From Dokdonia sp. 4H-3-7-5 (lineage in GTDB: Bacteria; Bacteroidota; Bacteroidia; Flavobacteriales; Flavobacteriaceae): a stretch of 64,000 nt of DNA. Positions within the stretch are counted from its first letter, which is position 1. The number at the start of each line of letters is the position of its first letter. This document shows, piece by piece, positions 39,896 through 49,828 of the stretch. The position numbers were made by a program, and so were the translations under genes. The stretch is from positions 3,070,001 to 3,134,000 of the forward strand of contig NC_015496.1 in NCBI RefSeq assembly GCF_000212355.1, given 5' to 3'. The notes beneath the pieces were generated by a model. It had not been told where the DNA came from. It worked only from the letters and a program-made list of their open reading frames with translations, and ran no database searches.

Positions 39896-41284
39896 ATGAA
39901 TGTACAAGATACTATAGTAGCTTTAGCAAGTCCAGCAGGTGCTGGCGCAATTGCTGTAATACGCGTTTCTGGAGCTCAAGCCCTAGAAATAACCTCCCCT
40001 ATTTTTAAATCTGTTAGTGGTAAAGTGTTATCAGAGCAAAAAACACATACCATTCACTTAGGACATATTATGGATGGTGAGCGCACTATAGATGAAGTTC
40101 TAGTCTCATTATTTAAAGGCACAAACTCATACACTGGCGAGCCTACTGTTGAAATTTCTTGCCACGGATCAAATTATATTCAGCAAGAAATCATACAGTT
40201 ACTATTAAGATCAGGCTGTCGTGCTGCGCAAGCAGGAGAGTTCACACTACGTTCATTTATTAATGGTAAAATGGACTTGAGTCAAGCAGAAGCTGTTGCA
40301 GATCTTATTGCAAGTGATAACGAAGCTTCTCACCATATTGCAATGCAACAAATGCGAGGAGGCTTCTCTAATGAAATAGCACAACTGCGTCAAGAGCTTT
40401 TAAACTTTGCATCCCTCATTGAACTAGAATTAGACTTCTCTGAAGAAGATGTTGAGTTTGCAGACCGTAGTCAATTTAAAGAGCTCATTGCTCGTATCAC
40501 TAAAGTACTTAAACGTCTTATAGATTCTTTCGCTACCGGTAATGTGATAAAAAATGGAATCCCCGTAGCTATTGTAGGAGAACCAAACGTGGGAAAATCA
40601 ACCTTATTAAATGCACTTCTTAATGAAGAACGTGCTATTGTATCAGACATCGCAGGCACCACTCGTGATACTATAGAGGATGAACTATCAATAGGTGGTA
40701 TTGGTTTTAGGTTTATAGACACTGCTGGTATACGAGAAACTGTAGATGTGATTGAAGGCTTAGGAATCAAAAAAACATTTGAAAAAATAAAACAAGCACA
40801 AGTAGTTATTTTACTATTTAGTGCAAATGAATTTCTTGCAAATGGTGCCACATTCAAAACAGAAATTGAAAAAATCAAAAACAAGTTTCCACTAAAGCCT
40901 CTTGTTATTGTCGCCAATAAAGTTGATCAAGTATCTGAGAGTGACGTTAAAGAAATAAGTAATCAAATACCAAATCTCCATCTACTTTCTGCCAAAGAAA
41001 ACAAAGGAGTTGATGAGCTTAAAACTAAACTTTTAGAGTTTGTAAATACTGGTGCCTTACGTAATGATGAGACTATTGTTACAAACAGTCGTCACTACGA
41101 TGCTTTACTTAAGGCGCTTGAAGAAATAGAAAAAGTGCAATATGGACTAGATACAGATCTCTCAGGTGATCTTATGGCAATTGACATTAGAGAGGCGCTC
41201 TATCATTTTGGAGAGATTACTGGGCAAGTAACTAATGATGAGCTACTTGGTAATATCTTTGCTAATTTTTGTATCGGGAAGTAA
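39896..41284 (+). CDS. mnmE: tRNA uridine-5-carboxymethylaminomethyl(34) synthesis GTPase MnmE
   Basis: A 462-residue enzyme that, with MnmG, modifies U34 in the wobble position of several tRNAs. The N-terminal formyl-THF-binding domain (TIVALASPAGAGAIAVIRVSG; SCHGSNYIQQEIIQLLL) is followed by a helical domain and a G domain inserted from ~residue 220. The G motifs are G1 GEPNVGKSTLLNALL, G2 GTTRDTIEDE, G3 DTAGIRET and G4 ANKVD. The catalytic Cys is in the C-terminal FCIGK. Length and domain order are normal. Confidence 0.96.
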   Translation: MNVQDTIVALASPAGAGAIAVIRVSGAQALEITSPIFKSVSGKVLSEQKTHTIHLGHIMDGERTIDEVLVSLFKGTNSYTGEPTVEISCHGSNYIQQEIIQLLLRSGCRAAQAGEFTLRSFINGKMDLSQAEAVADLIASDNEASHHIAMQQMRGGFSNEIAQLRQELLNFASLIELELDFSEEDVEFADRSQFKELIARITKVLKRLIDSFATGNVIKNGIPVAIVGEPNVGKSTLLNALLNEERAIVSDIAGTTRDTIEDELSIGGIGFRFIDTAGIRETVDVIEGLGIKKTFEKIKQAQVVILLFSANEFLANGATFKTEIEKIKNKFPLKPLVIVANKVDQVSESDVKEISNQIPNLHLLSAKENKGVDELKTKLLEFVNTGALRNDETIVTNSRHYDALLKALEEIEKVQYGLDTDLSGDLMAIDIREALYHFGEITGQVTNDELLGNIFANFCIGK

Positions 41285-41466
41285 TTTTGATTATGAAAAG
41301 ATTGTAAGAATATCTTCCTATATATTATTACACATAGATACAATAAGAAATATATCCATAAGAGAATTGATTATTAAATTATGAAAATCAAAATTAAATT
41401 GGTTAACAAAAAAGTTTTAGAGTAGGAAGATTTAGAAAAACTTTCATTTTGGTATATTAAATAATA

Positions 41467-41498
41467 AAGGCTGAGCAATATTATTATTGCTCAGCCTT
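41467..41498. terminator. Intrinsic terminator in the mnmE / nuclease convergent gap
   Basis: A perfect 14-bp stem (41467-41480 with 41485-41498) and a 4-base loop. It lies 28 bases from the minus-strand nuclease stop and ~180 bases from mnmE, so it mainly serves the nuclease gene. The remainder of the 241-base gap shows nothing I can name. Confidence 0.82.
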
Positions 41499-41526
41499 AA
41501 AATTATCAAGATGTAGTACTCATTTA

Positions 41527-44500
41527 TTATCTCTTAATAAGAACTTTCGTCCCTTGCACTACTCCATTTACAGTTGGCTTTAAAAAGTAAAAGCCTCTAT
41601 GTAAATTTCCTAATTGAAGTGATGTTATAGATTGCCCATCAGAAATTGTTGCATTTTGAGAAAATACACGAACTCCAAAAATATTGTATAGTTCGAAAGA
41701 CACTTCGGTATTTATTGAGCTAGTGATTTTCACGTTGGCATCTTTAATTACTGGATTAGGATATACTTTAATCTTAGAAATAACAATTGAAGAGTTATCG
41801 CAAGCCCCTAATGTTGCACCTTTTCGTAAAAATACTCTTGCAGCATAACGGCTTACACAAAGTGAACGCCCTTTGTAACAGAGCTGAACGCGCTGGAAAT
41901 ATGGATTATTATCACATGTAACATCCTCTACTGTAACAGTGATTTCCTTTTCAGTCTCACACCCATTATCATCCATTACAGTAACCGAAACAGTACTTGT
42001 TGCTTCTGGACAAAAAGTGATACTTTCTGTGGTTTCACCTGTGCTCCATAGTATGGATGTGTCACCTTCAGCCACAATATCAGATACTGATAAAGTAGTG
42101 CAGTCTGACCCGTAACCTTTATATATAGTCACATCGTTAGATACTGAAAAAGTTATTTGTGCAGGGCTAGATATATTGATGTTCTCAACAAGAAGTTCAT
42201 CGTCATTACTGTCGGTAATAATTACTGAGTAAGTGCCTTCAGTTAAATTCTCTGCAAAATTTTCCGTTTGACCATCACTCCAAACATAGCTATACGGAGC
42301 AACACCTCCAGTTACAGAAACGGTTGCTACGCCATCATTTACACCAAAACAGGTGATGTCAAATGCTTCAATAGTCGCAACTTCTAAAGGCTCTATAGTA
42401 TCAAATATAAATCTAGCAGAAACAGGAAAGTGATCTGACGCTGTAAATGCATAGTCTTCATCATAAAATTGATATCCTACAGATGCACTGCTCTCGATAT
42501 AATTATCAAAAAGTTCATCTGTAATTGCGATATGGTCAATCATATTTTCTCTAGATACAAAAGATCTAAATCCGGCGTCACTTAATACACTTGTAACCAC
42601 ATTGTAGTTCTCTGAATCCTGTACGTAAGCGATAAAAGATGATTCTGTTGTAGGTACTTCATCTGCAACCGTCTCATCTACATCATCATTGTAATCTCCC
42701 AAAAGAATAATCTTTCTATCTGAAAATTGAACATCTAGAGAATCTTTAAGTACTTCTACATCATAACGACGCATATCATACCTATTTTGAGATTGAGTAC
42801 TACCATTTGCGCGAGCATGTAGTGCTATTAAATCTATTTGCTCTGTGGTACCATTGATAGTAACATCTGCAGTCATTAAGAACGGTAAACGCCCACTTGC
42901 ATAGAAACGATCTGTGGTACTAGGGTAATCTACTAAAGCACTATCATCACCTCCATTGTATAATGGGTGTATTGTAGCTAATAGTGCTTGTGTTTTTACA
43001 AGATTCACCGTAGCAGTTTTGTAAATAAAACCAAGCTTTTGAAAAGGTGGTGTTCCAGTAGGATTAGAAACAGCATCAGAAAGAATATAATCGTAGCCTT
43101 CTAGTCCATCCACTAGCTCAGCAAAAAGAATATCATCTGCTATTTCTTCTACAGCAATGACATCTGCATCTAATCTTCTTAATACTGTACGTACGCTATC
43201 TCTCTGTATTTCGTCAGACATAGGTCTTCCTGCTGGCGGAGCATTATTTTCATCTCCAAACCACTCAATATTCCACGCGACTACATCAAAGCTATCATCC
43301 CTTGAAACATCAGAGGTTTCATCTGGACTTTCAAAAGGAGTAGCGCATGGTATATCACTTGCTAGTCTAGGTAATAGTTGGAAATTATCGCCAAAGCGAC
43401 CTACAACCCCTACAATATCACAGCTATCAGGTTGTGTTAATGTAATAAGTGAAGATGCATTCCCATCTATACGCAACTGACCAGATCCACTGCTATCTGT
43501 AAGTTCAAAATTCGAATTTCCAAAAAGTAAATCTCCTTCATTAGGAAAGCTTGCATCAATAACACGCACCAACTGACCTTCATAATCAGATAATTGTGAT
43601 AAAGTGATATTTATAGGCTCTATGATACTTGTGGGTGGAGCGTTTATCTCTACAATGTTTACAGGGCTTATCTGAGCAAGGCCATTAAACGAACTTCTCG
43701 TACCTGTAACTGTGATAGAATCACCGATAGCAAATACATTTTCACCATGAACAAGATTATCAAATATTGCAATCCCACCAGTTTCATCTTGAATAAATGC
43801 CGGACCATTAAACTGATCACTTACTGTTAAGATTCCAGTAGTAGTTACGGTATCTCCCTCCGCAGCTGATCTCACCTGTGCAATAGTAAGTACTTCACCT
43901 GCTGTAACAACAGCGTCATTAGCTCCTCCGGGCGTTGGAGTTTGAGCAATATAGTTTGCTGTATTTCTTGTGCCTCCTTGTCCATTTGGAATTCTCTGTA
44001 AAGATTCTGAGTCTTTACTTCCATTTGAATTTTCATTTAGTTGTTGTTGTCCAGAATTCAATAACGCAATTAGTTCTAGATCTGTATCATCATCAGTTCC
44101 ATAAACAATTGCATCAACGAGTCCATCAAGGGTTAGTACTGTTCCATTTGGAAAATCAACGGCAGTTCCCTGATATAAACCTATAGCATCTGCTCCATTT
44201 TGAAAAGAGTTGCCAGGGATTACTAAATTTACATTTAAAACATCTGCATTTCCTAGAACAAAGTATCCTTCTTCATTTGTAGTAAAGCCTTCTAAGTCAA
44301 AAGTGTTATAAACAGCATCGCCATTTCCATTATAAGCAACAACTACAAATCCAGAGAGGGAAGTATTACCCTGACCACCATCGTAAATTTCAAGAAATTC
44401 TTGTGAATCTGATCCTGCGGTGTCTGCATCAAGTTCGTTAATAACTAAAGTAATTGGCTCAGTAGCATTACTATTTGTGGCTCCAGGAGTAGGCAATGCA

Positions 44501-46173
44501 CTCACATAAGTTGTAGTTTCTCTTAAACCACCTGATCCATTTGTAAATCTCTGTAAAGAGAATATATCCTTATTACTTAAAATATCTTCATTAAGCTGTT
44601 CTTCACCTTCTTTTAGAAGTATAAGCAAACCATCATCATCTGCGTCATTTGTATCGTAAACAACGGCATCTTGCAGATTGTCAAGATCTACTGGACTTCC
44701 ATTTGCAAAATCAATAGTTGCATTTTTGTAAAGAGCAATAGCATCTGCTCCATTCTGAATCCCATTACTAGCAAAAACAATGCTCGCCGTAGCTATTGAT
44801 TCATTTCCTAGTACAAAAAAACCATATGCATTTGTAGTAAACCCATCTAATGAATAAGAAGCATAACTAGTATCACTAGAACCGTTGTAAAATACTACAG
44901 TGTATCCGTCAAGAAGCGTATTACCCGTTCCACCGTCATATAATTCTACAAATTCCATGGTATCTGTACCAGTATTGTCTGCATCAATTTCATTGATAAG
45001 TAATACTGTATCGTTTGTTGGTTCTGAAGTAACTATACTATTTGCAGAATTTGGAGAATTAATAGCTTCACCTGCAGATGCTATTGCACTAGCAAAACTT
45101 GGAAGCCCAGCACCATTAAAATTATTTCTAATCCAGTCCGTTGTACTTCCCGTATTAGTTCCGCTAGAAATTCTAGATGCTCCACCTACTGTAAAAATTC
45201 CTCCATCAAAATCATTGGTTAGTACCACATCGCTGTATGACATATCTCCTTCATCACCATCACTTACCGCTACACTATCAATAATCTCGTCCCAAGGATT
45301 AACATCAATTAATCCATCTAAATCTGTATCAATAGTTTCTCCGAGGTTACCAATAAAGTTTGTGACAAGAAGAATCGTTTGAGATCCATTTTGAAACACA
45401 TTATTTTGAAAAGGTATTGTGTAAAGTCCATCTGAGTTAGTAGTACCTAATTGAAATACTGAAGTAATAGTTCCTACAGAATTTACATCACCCTCAATAA
45501 TTAAAAGTGAATAGGCTGAGAGGTCTTCATTGTCCCCTGCAAGAACTTCTATAAATTCGTCGGTATCAGATCCCGTATGATTAAATACAAATTCGTTAAT
45601 TACAGGCGTTATTATCAAAGTACCAAAAACTTGATTTGTATTTACCGCTCCAAAAGTATTTGTGTTTGTAATTTCCCAAGTGAAGTCAGCTGCCTCTATA
45701 CCATTTCCAGATAGAGATAGCGAACTCTCGGTTGAAGTATCTGCTCCTTCTGATACACTTATGTTTCTACTAGTCAAGCCATCTGCTGGACCTCCTATAG
45801 CAGTAAGTTCTCCTTCATATGATATAAATTGAACCAAGTTACCTGTTCCATCTACAAGAGCAATACCATCTGGAGCTCCATTCTGAATTCCTGTAATAGG
45901 ATAATTTACGGTTCCATAACCATTTTGTTGATTGGCTATTACTCCCGTAAGGTCTACTGTTCGATAAGGTTCGTTATTAGAACCATTATATAAAACTAAT
46001 GACCATCCTGCTAAATCCATTCCCTCGGGACCAGCTAATTCAATTCCTTCATTAACATCGCCCCCAGCGTTGTCATAGTGGAATTCATTAATAAAGACAC
46101 TTTGAGCATTTAGATTAGCAGTAAGAAATGCTAATATTATACACAAGAGTGCACTGAGTAGTTTTTTTTTCAT
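41527..46173 (-). CDS. Secreted nuclease-like mosaic protein (lamin-tail, OB, EEP nuclease, SprB and T9SS domains)
   Basis: A 1548-residue exported protein with signal peptide MKKKLLSALLCIILAFLTANLNAQ. Four lamin-tail-like domains cover residues ~25-775, beginning VFINEFHYDNAGG, PVINEFVFNHTGSD, LLINEIDADNTGTD and LVINELDADTAGSD; the last two are near-duplicates. An OB-like domain (LTIAQVRSAAEGDTVTTTG) precedes an endonuclease/exonuclease/phosphatase domain with VVAWNIEWFG, IAVEEIADD, LIALHAR, LLGDYNDD and the terminal TASDHFPV, all catalytic positions of EEP nucleases. Then come a SprB-like repeat (ITCFGVNDGVATVSVTGG), a Cys-containing segment and a T9SS sorting domain. It probably degrades extracellular DNA for phosphate and carbon. 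Confidence 0.88.
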   Translation of the reverse strand: MKKKLLSALLCIILAFLTANLNAQSVFINEFHYDNAGGDVNEGIELAGPEGMDLAGWSLVLYNGSNNEPYRTVDLTGVIANQQNGYGTVNYPITGIQNGAPDGIALVDGTGNLVQFISYEGELTAIGGPADGLTSRNISVSEGADTSTESSLSLSGNGIEAADFTWEITNTNTFGAVNTNQVFGTLIITPVINEFVFNHTGSDTDEFIEVLAGDNEDLSAYSLLIIEGDVNSVGTITSVFQLGTTNSDGLYTIPFQNNVFQNGSQTILLVTNFIGNLGETIDTDLDGLIDVNPWDEIIDSVAVSDGDEGDMSYSDVVLTNDFDGGIFTVGGASRISSGTNTGSTTDWIRNNFNGAGLPSFASAIASAGEAINSPNSANSIVTSEPTNDTVLLINEIDADNTGTDTMEFVELYDGGTGNTLLDGYTVVFYNGSSDTSYASYSLDGFTTNAYGFFVLGNESIATASIVFASNGIQNGADAIALYKNATIDFANGSPVDLDNLQDAVVYDTNDADDDGLLILLKEGEEQLNEDILSNKDIFSLQRFTNGSGGLRETTTYVSALPTPGATNSNATEPITLVINELDADTAGSDSQEFLEIYDGGQGNTSLSGFVVVAYNGNGDAVYNTFDLEGFTTNEEGYFVLGNADVLNVNLVIPGNSFQNGADAIGLYQGTAVDFPNGTVLTLDGLVDAIVYGTDDDTDLELIALLNSGQQQLNENSNGSKDSESLQRIPNGQGGTRNTANYIAQTPTPGGANDAVVTAGEVLTIAQVRSAAEGDTVTTTGILTVSDQFNGPAFIQDETGGIAIFDNLVHGENVFAIGDSITVTGTRSSFNGLAQISPVNIVEINAPPTSIIEPINITLSQLSDYEGQLVRVIDASFPNEGDLLFGNSNFELTDSSGSGQLRIDGNASSLITLTQPDSCDIVGVVGRFGDNFQLLPRLASDIPCATPFESPDETSDVSRDDSFDVVAWNIEWFGDENNAPPAGRPMSDEIQRDSVRTVLRRLDADVIAVEEIADDILFAELVDGLEGYDYILSDAVSNPTGTPPFQKLGFIYKTATVNLVKTQALLATIHPLYNGGDDSALVDYPSTTDRFYASGRLPFLMTADVTINGTTEQIDLIALHARANGSTQSQNRYDMRRYDVEVLKDSLDVQFSDRKIILLGDYNDDVDETVADEVPTTESSFIAYVQDSENYNVVTSVLSDAGFRSFVSRENMIDHIAITDELFDNYIESSASVGYQFYDEDYAFTASDHFPVSARFIFDTIEPLEVATIEAFDITCFGVNDGVATVSVTGGVAPYSYVWSDGQTENFAENLTEGTYSVIITDSNDDELLVENINISSPAQITFSVSNDVTIYKGYGSDCTTLSVSDIVAEGDTSILWSTGETTESITFCPEATSTVSVTVMDDNGCETEKEITVTVEDVTCDNNPYFQRVQLCYKGRSLCVSRYAARVFLRKGATLGACDNSSIVISKIKVYPNPVIKDANVKITSSINTEVSFELYNIFGVRVFSQNATISDGQSITSLQLGNLHRGFYFLKPTVNGVVQGTKVLIKR

Positions 46174-46331
46174 TGAGTAAGTTTATAGTTATGATTTTAG
46201 CAAATCTACAATCAAACTCAGTGTTCAATGTTTCTATATTGTTAAGCAATCGGCAAATGGTGATGAACAATAATTTTAAAATATAATTATTTTAAAACAG
46301 ATCAAATTATAGATTACTTATTTTCAAAAAG

Positions 46332-47408
46332 TTACAATGATTTTCTAGGTTTTCCTCTTTGATATTGGTTTGGCCAAGCAATCTTCTTCCCTCCTAGTTC
46401 TGGACTTAATAATCCGAAATATGGATTTCGTAACATTTCTCTTCCTATAAATATTAAATCTGCCTGATCATTCGTTAAAATATCATCAGCTTGAATGGCG
46501 TCATCAATTAAGCCTACTGCACCCGTGGCTATATTTATTTCCTTTTTGATTTTTTCTGCAAAAGGAACTTGATAGTTTTTCTCTACTGGAATTTCTTGAC
46601 TTTTAACAACCCCTCCCGTTGAACAGTCTATCAAGTCTACTCCACTATCCTTAAGAAGCTGAGAAATTTTTAGAGAATCCTCAATAGTATGACCACCTTC
46701 TGCCCATTCCGTAGCAGATATACGGACAAATAAAGGCATTCTATCAGGAATCACTGATCGAATCCCCTCTGTCACCTCTAATAATAGACGTACTCGTTTT
46801 TCAAATGTACCGCCATATTCATCCACTCTTTTATTAGTAAGAGGTGATAAAAATTGATTTAATAGATATCCATGTGCGGCGTGAATTTCTATAACATCAA
46901 AACCTGCTATAACTGCTCTCTTAGCTGCCTCTATAAATAACTTGATAATATCTCTTATCTCATTTATAGAAAGTTCTTTTGGCACCACTCCTTCATCATT
47001 GAACGGTATAGGAGACGGCGCCACGGGAAGCCATCCTCCATCATCCTTAGTAAGCCTCTTACTCTCTTCCCAAGGCGCTAATGTACTTGCTTTTCTGCCA
47101 GCGTGTGCTAGCTGAATTCCCACTGCTGTACCTTGCTCCTTAATAAAAGTTGTAATTCGTTTAAGAGGTTGAATATGCTCATCTGACCAAATCCCCATAT
47201 CTGAAGGTGTAATCCTTCCTTCCGGGGAAATTGCAGCAGCCTCAGTAATTATTAACCCAGCTCCTCCAACAGCTCTAGAACCTAAATGAACAAGGTGCCA
47301 ATCATTTGCCATTCCATTAACTGAACTATACTGGCACATAGGAGAAACTACAATTCTATTAGGCAATTCTAAACCTCTTATTGTTAATGGTGTATATATT
47401 TTAGACAT
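46332..47408 (-). CDS. Old Yellow Enzyme family NADH:flavin oxidoreductase (YqjM/NamA-like)
   Basis: A 358-residue FMN enzyme that reduces activated C=C bonds with NAD(P)H. The N-terminal VSPMCQYSSVNGMANDWHLVHLGSRA carries the Cys and Tyr that mark the YqjM (thermophilic-like) subclass. The substrate-binding His pair is in EIHAAHGYLLNQFLSP. FMN contacts occur in TGAVGLI and IFIGREMLRNPYF. Length is normal. Physiological substrates of this family are mostly unknown. It stands alone; the 285-base gap before the wzi-like gene holds nothing I can support beyond one weak hairpin. Confidence 0.92.
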   Translation of the reverse strand: MSKIYTPLTIRGLELPNRIVVSPMCQYSSVNGMANDWHLVHLGSRAVGGAGLIITEAAAISPEGRITPSDMGIWSDEHIQPLKRITTFIKEQGTAVGIQLAHAGRKASTLAPWEESKRLTKDDGGWLPVAPSPIPFNDEGVVPKELSINEIRDIIKLFIEAAKRAVIAGFDVIEIHAAHGYLLNQFLSPLTNKRVDEYGGTFEKRVRLLLEVTEGIRSVIPDRMPLFVRISATEWAEGGHTIEDSLKISQLLKDSGVDLIDCSTGGVVKSQEIPVEKNYQVPFAEKIKKEINIATGAVGLIDDAIQADDILTNDQADLIFIGREMLRNPYFGLLSPELGGKKIAWPNQYQRGKPRKSL

Positions 47409-47694
47409 ATTAGTTATAATTATTAATTAGAGTACCCTAAGGTTATTTTCTCAATTTCTGAGTGACCGTTTTTATATGATATCTAAACAAAGAGTAAGGA
47501 CATTACAAATCGTAAGTTCAATCCATTTTACAAAGATAAAACTCCATAATAAGAGACACGAAGCCCATACTAACAAAGAATAAACCAAACCTTATTTAAA
47601 TTTTTAAACTGGTAGAGAAGAAATTAATTTCAGAAGAATCTGGAGCTATTTAATTATAAGCTACCTCAAATATTTAAATTACTTTGAGGAATAA

Positions 47695-49053
47695 TTACTC
47701 TAAATTATACTTGTAACCAATTCCGATACTTGTTGCATTAGAGAAATCATTAATATAATCTGCTCCTAAGTAAAAATTGATAATTCCAAGAGTATTCGTC
47801 TTATAAGAAAACATAGCATGACTATATAGTGCCTTTTGTCTAGGTTTTATAGGTGAAGTGTATGTTCCTAGATTCTGAATATAAGATCCTTTAAAAGCAT
47901 AGTCAATCTTCCCTATTGATCCCGCTATACCTAGATGATGACCTATCATTCTGTTATTGCGTGGGGTTGTTGTATTACCAAAGGGATTAAGAAAGGGAAG
48001 TCCTATAATAGCTCCTTCATAAGTCCATCCTGATGGATATATTCCATTACTAAAGTAATTGTCACCACCGCTTTGTTGGTTAAGTCCTTCGGTTGGCCTA
48101 GGTGCTCCACTTTGTGATATCGTTTGTATATATTCGTATAAGATTGATTTAATCAACTTACTTCCTTCAGGTAGATAGTTAATTCCCCATACACCATCAG
48201 GAAAATTATTTAATTCTCGTCCAGATCGATCCTCAAACAATGATTGATGATAGAGCGTTAATGTCCCACTGTAGAGCTTTCTTGCATAGTTAATATTATA
48301 ACTACCTAAATGATTGCCTAATGCATTTATAGCTTCGTTGGGGTTGTCTATATCTCCTCCATTTGCTCCAATAAATATTCTACCGAATGCTTGAAAGTCA
48401 CTAGGAAGCTTAGTTCCGTCAGAAAGCGTACCTCCCCATTGAACATAATGTCTTAGAGCTACTGAAAGCGAATTCACTTCATTTATAGTCCAATTAGCTC
48501 TAATCATCTTATAATGAATCTGCGAATTTTTCGTACTGCGATCATCATTCAAATTATAATGGGCTAAGGCTGCATCTAAAGAAAATTTCTCTGACAATTT
48601 AATTGATTTCCTGTTGGAAATTATGATTCCAGGAAGTGATCGTGCATTTCCAGTTTGTAAAATGTTATTATTTATAGTAGAAAGATTGTATGGCTCTGAA
48701 GTAAGCTGTTTTGCACCTGCCGTTACTAAAATCCATTTGTTTTTATACTCCAGATACAAATCACTTCTCCTTATATTATTATCAAATCCGTCAGATATAT
48801 AAGCACCTCCACCTAAAGCGAGCATATGAGTATTTGATATGCTATAGTCCGCTTTCGCGAAAGCGGAAGCCCCATAACTACTTGACTCACTTAAGAAACC
48901 TTGACTATTGGTAAAACTCCAAAAAGGAAGTCTATCACTAGATAAAAAACCTATAGAGCCAAGAGAACCAGTAAAATTTAATCTCTCTTGCGCAGTGATA
49001 CTTGAAGTGAAAATAAAAATATAAACTAATACACTAATCAACTTTTTTATCAT
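47695..49053 (-). CDS. Capsule assembly Wzi family outer-membrane protein
   Basis: A 452-residue protein with a signal peptide (MIKKLISVLVYIFIFTSSITAQ) and a beta-barrel-like pattern ending in the amphipathic strand TSIGIGYKYNLE. Wzi proteins sit in the outer membrane and help hold capsular polysaccharide on the surface. Assignment rests on the overall pattern (NRKSIKLSEKFSLDAALAHY; MIRANWTINEVNSLSVALRHYVQWGG) and on its place beside the Wza/Wzc-type genes. A palindrome at 48851-48864 adds Ala-Phe-Ala-Lys-Ala at residues 64-68. It is divergent from the phosphatase gene across 46 bases. Confidence 0.75.
   Translation of the reverse strand: MIKKLISVLVYIFIFTSSITAQERLNFTGSLGSIGFLSSDRLPFWSFTNSQGFLSESSSYGASAFAKADYSISNTHMLALGGGAYISDGFDNNIRRSDLYLEYKNKWILVTAGAKQLTSEPYNLSTINNNILQTGNARSLPGIIISNRKSIKLSEKFSLDAALAHYNLNDDRSTKNSQIHYKMIRANWTINEVNSLSVALRHYVQWGGTLSDGTKLPSDFQAFGRIFIGANGGDIDNPNEAINALGNHLGSYNINYARKLYSGTLTLYHQSLFEDRSGRELNNFPDGVWGINYLPEGSKLIKSILYEYIQTISQSGAPRPTEGLNQQSGGDNYFSNGIYPSGWTYEGAIIGLPFLNPFGNTTTPRNNRMIGHHLGIAGSIGKIDYAFKGSYIQNLGTYTSPIKPRQKALYSHAMFSYKTNTLGIINFYLGADYINDFSNATSIGIGYKYNLE
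48851..48864. repeat. 14-bp palindrome, copy 12
   Basis: Perfect copy in the Wzi-like gene, Ala-Phe-Ala-Lys-Ala frame, residues 64-68. Confidence 0.95.
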
Positions 49054-49099
49054 AGAATGAAGATACTAGTTTCTTAAATATTTAAAGTATTTTTGACTC

Positions 49100-49828
49100 A
49101 TGTTTGGAATTTTTAACAAAAAAAAGTCATTTCTAGAAGTTTGGTCAGGTACACCAGAGATGCACTGTCATGTATTACCAGGAATCGATGATGGGGCTAA
49201 AACTATAGCCAAAAGCGAGGAACTTTTAAAAAAATATAAGAGCTTAGGTTGTGATAAGGTTATTGCTACTCCCCATACGATGGGAGGTATATATGATAAT
49301 ACACCAACAACCATATTCAAAGCGTTTGAAAGCATCAAGGATACACAGGGTATTGATTTATCATACTCTTCTGAGTATATGCTGGATGAAGTATTTACTA
49401 CCTATTTAGAAACAAAAGAGCTTATTCCTCTAGTTGATAATTTTGTACTTGTAGAAATGTCTTTTTTTCAACCACCAGAAAATCTCTTTGAACAAATTTT
49501 CAAAATTGGTTCCCAGGGATATACACCTATTCTAGCACACCCCGAGCGTTATGCTTATTATCACAATAATTTAAAAAATTATAATAAGTTAAAAAAAATG
49601 GGTTGTTATTTCCAACTCAATGCACTTTCGTTGACAAACCATTATGGAAAGTCTATTAATAAACAAGCGCTACTTCTTTTAGAGGCTGGTATGTACGATT
49701 TTATAGGAACTGATGCTCATAGATTTGAACATTTGGAAAAGATTTCGACTTTTGAGATATCTACAAAATATAAAGATGTAATCAACCGTATTTGTCACAA
49801 TACAAAATCTTTATTCGAAAATAATTAA
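49100..49828 (+). CDS. CpsB/YwqE-like PHP-domain tyrosine-protein phosphatase
   Basis: A 242-residue metal-dependent phosphatase of the PHP type that removes phosphate from bacterial tyrosine kinases of capsule systems. Metal-binding motifs are visible in order: MHCHVLPGIDDGA, IATPHTMGG, LAHPERYAYYH and IGTDAHRFEH. No signal peptide, so it is cytoplasmic. It lies tail-to-tail with the Wzc-like kinase, its likely substrate, and the two stop codons overlap by 4 bases (49825-49828). Confidence 0.9.
   Translation: MFGIFNKKKSFLEVWSGTPEMHCHVLPGIDDGAKTIAKSEELLKKYKSLGCDKVIATPHTMGGIYDNTPTTIFKAFESIKDTQGIDLSYSSEYMLDEVFTTYLETKELIPLVDNFVLVEMSFFQPPENLFEQIFKIGSQGYTPILAHPERYAYYHNNLKNYNKLKKMGCYFQLNALSLTNHYGKSINKQALLLLEAGMYDFIGTDAHRFEHLEKISTFEISTKYKDVINRICHNTKSLFENN

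Noticed and set aside
41381-41425. A 14-codon Lys-rich open frame (MKIKIKLVNKKVLE) resembling the start of some RiPP leader peptides
   Set aside because: No core peptide, no modification or transport genes nearby, and a length expected by chance in A+T-rich DNA.
44900-45382. 160-codon plus-strand open frame inside the nuclease gene
   Set aside because: Antisense to repetitive lamin-tail codons; no signal or domain.
47664-47689. Hairpin (7-bp arms) after the Wzi-like gene
   Set aside because: Short stem, 12-base loop and no clear U-tract on the minus strand; too weak to call a terminator.
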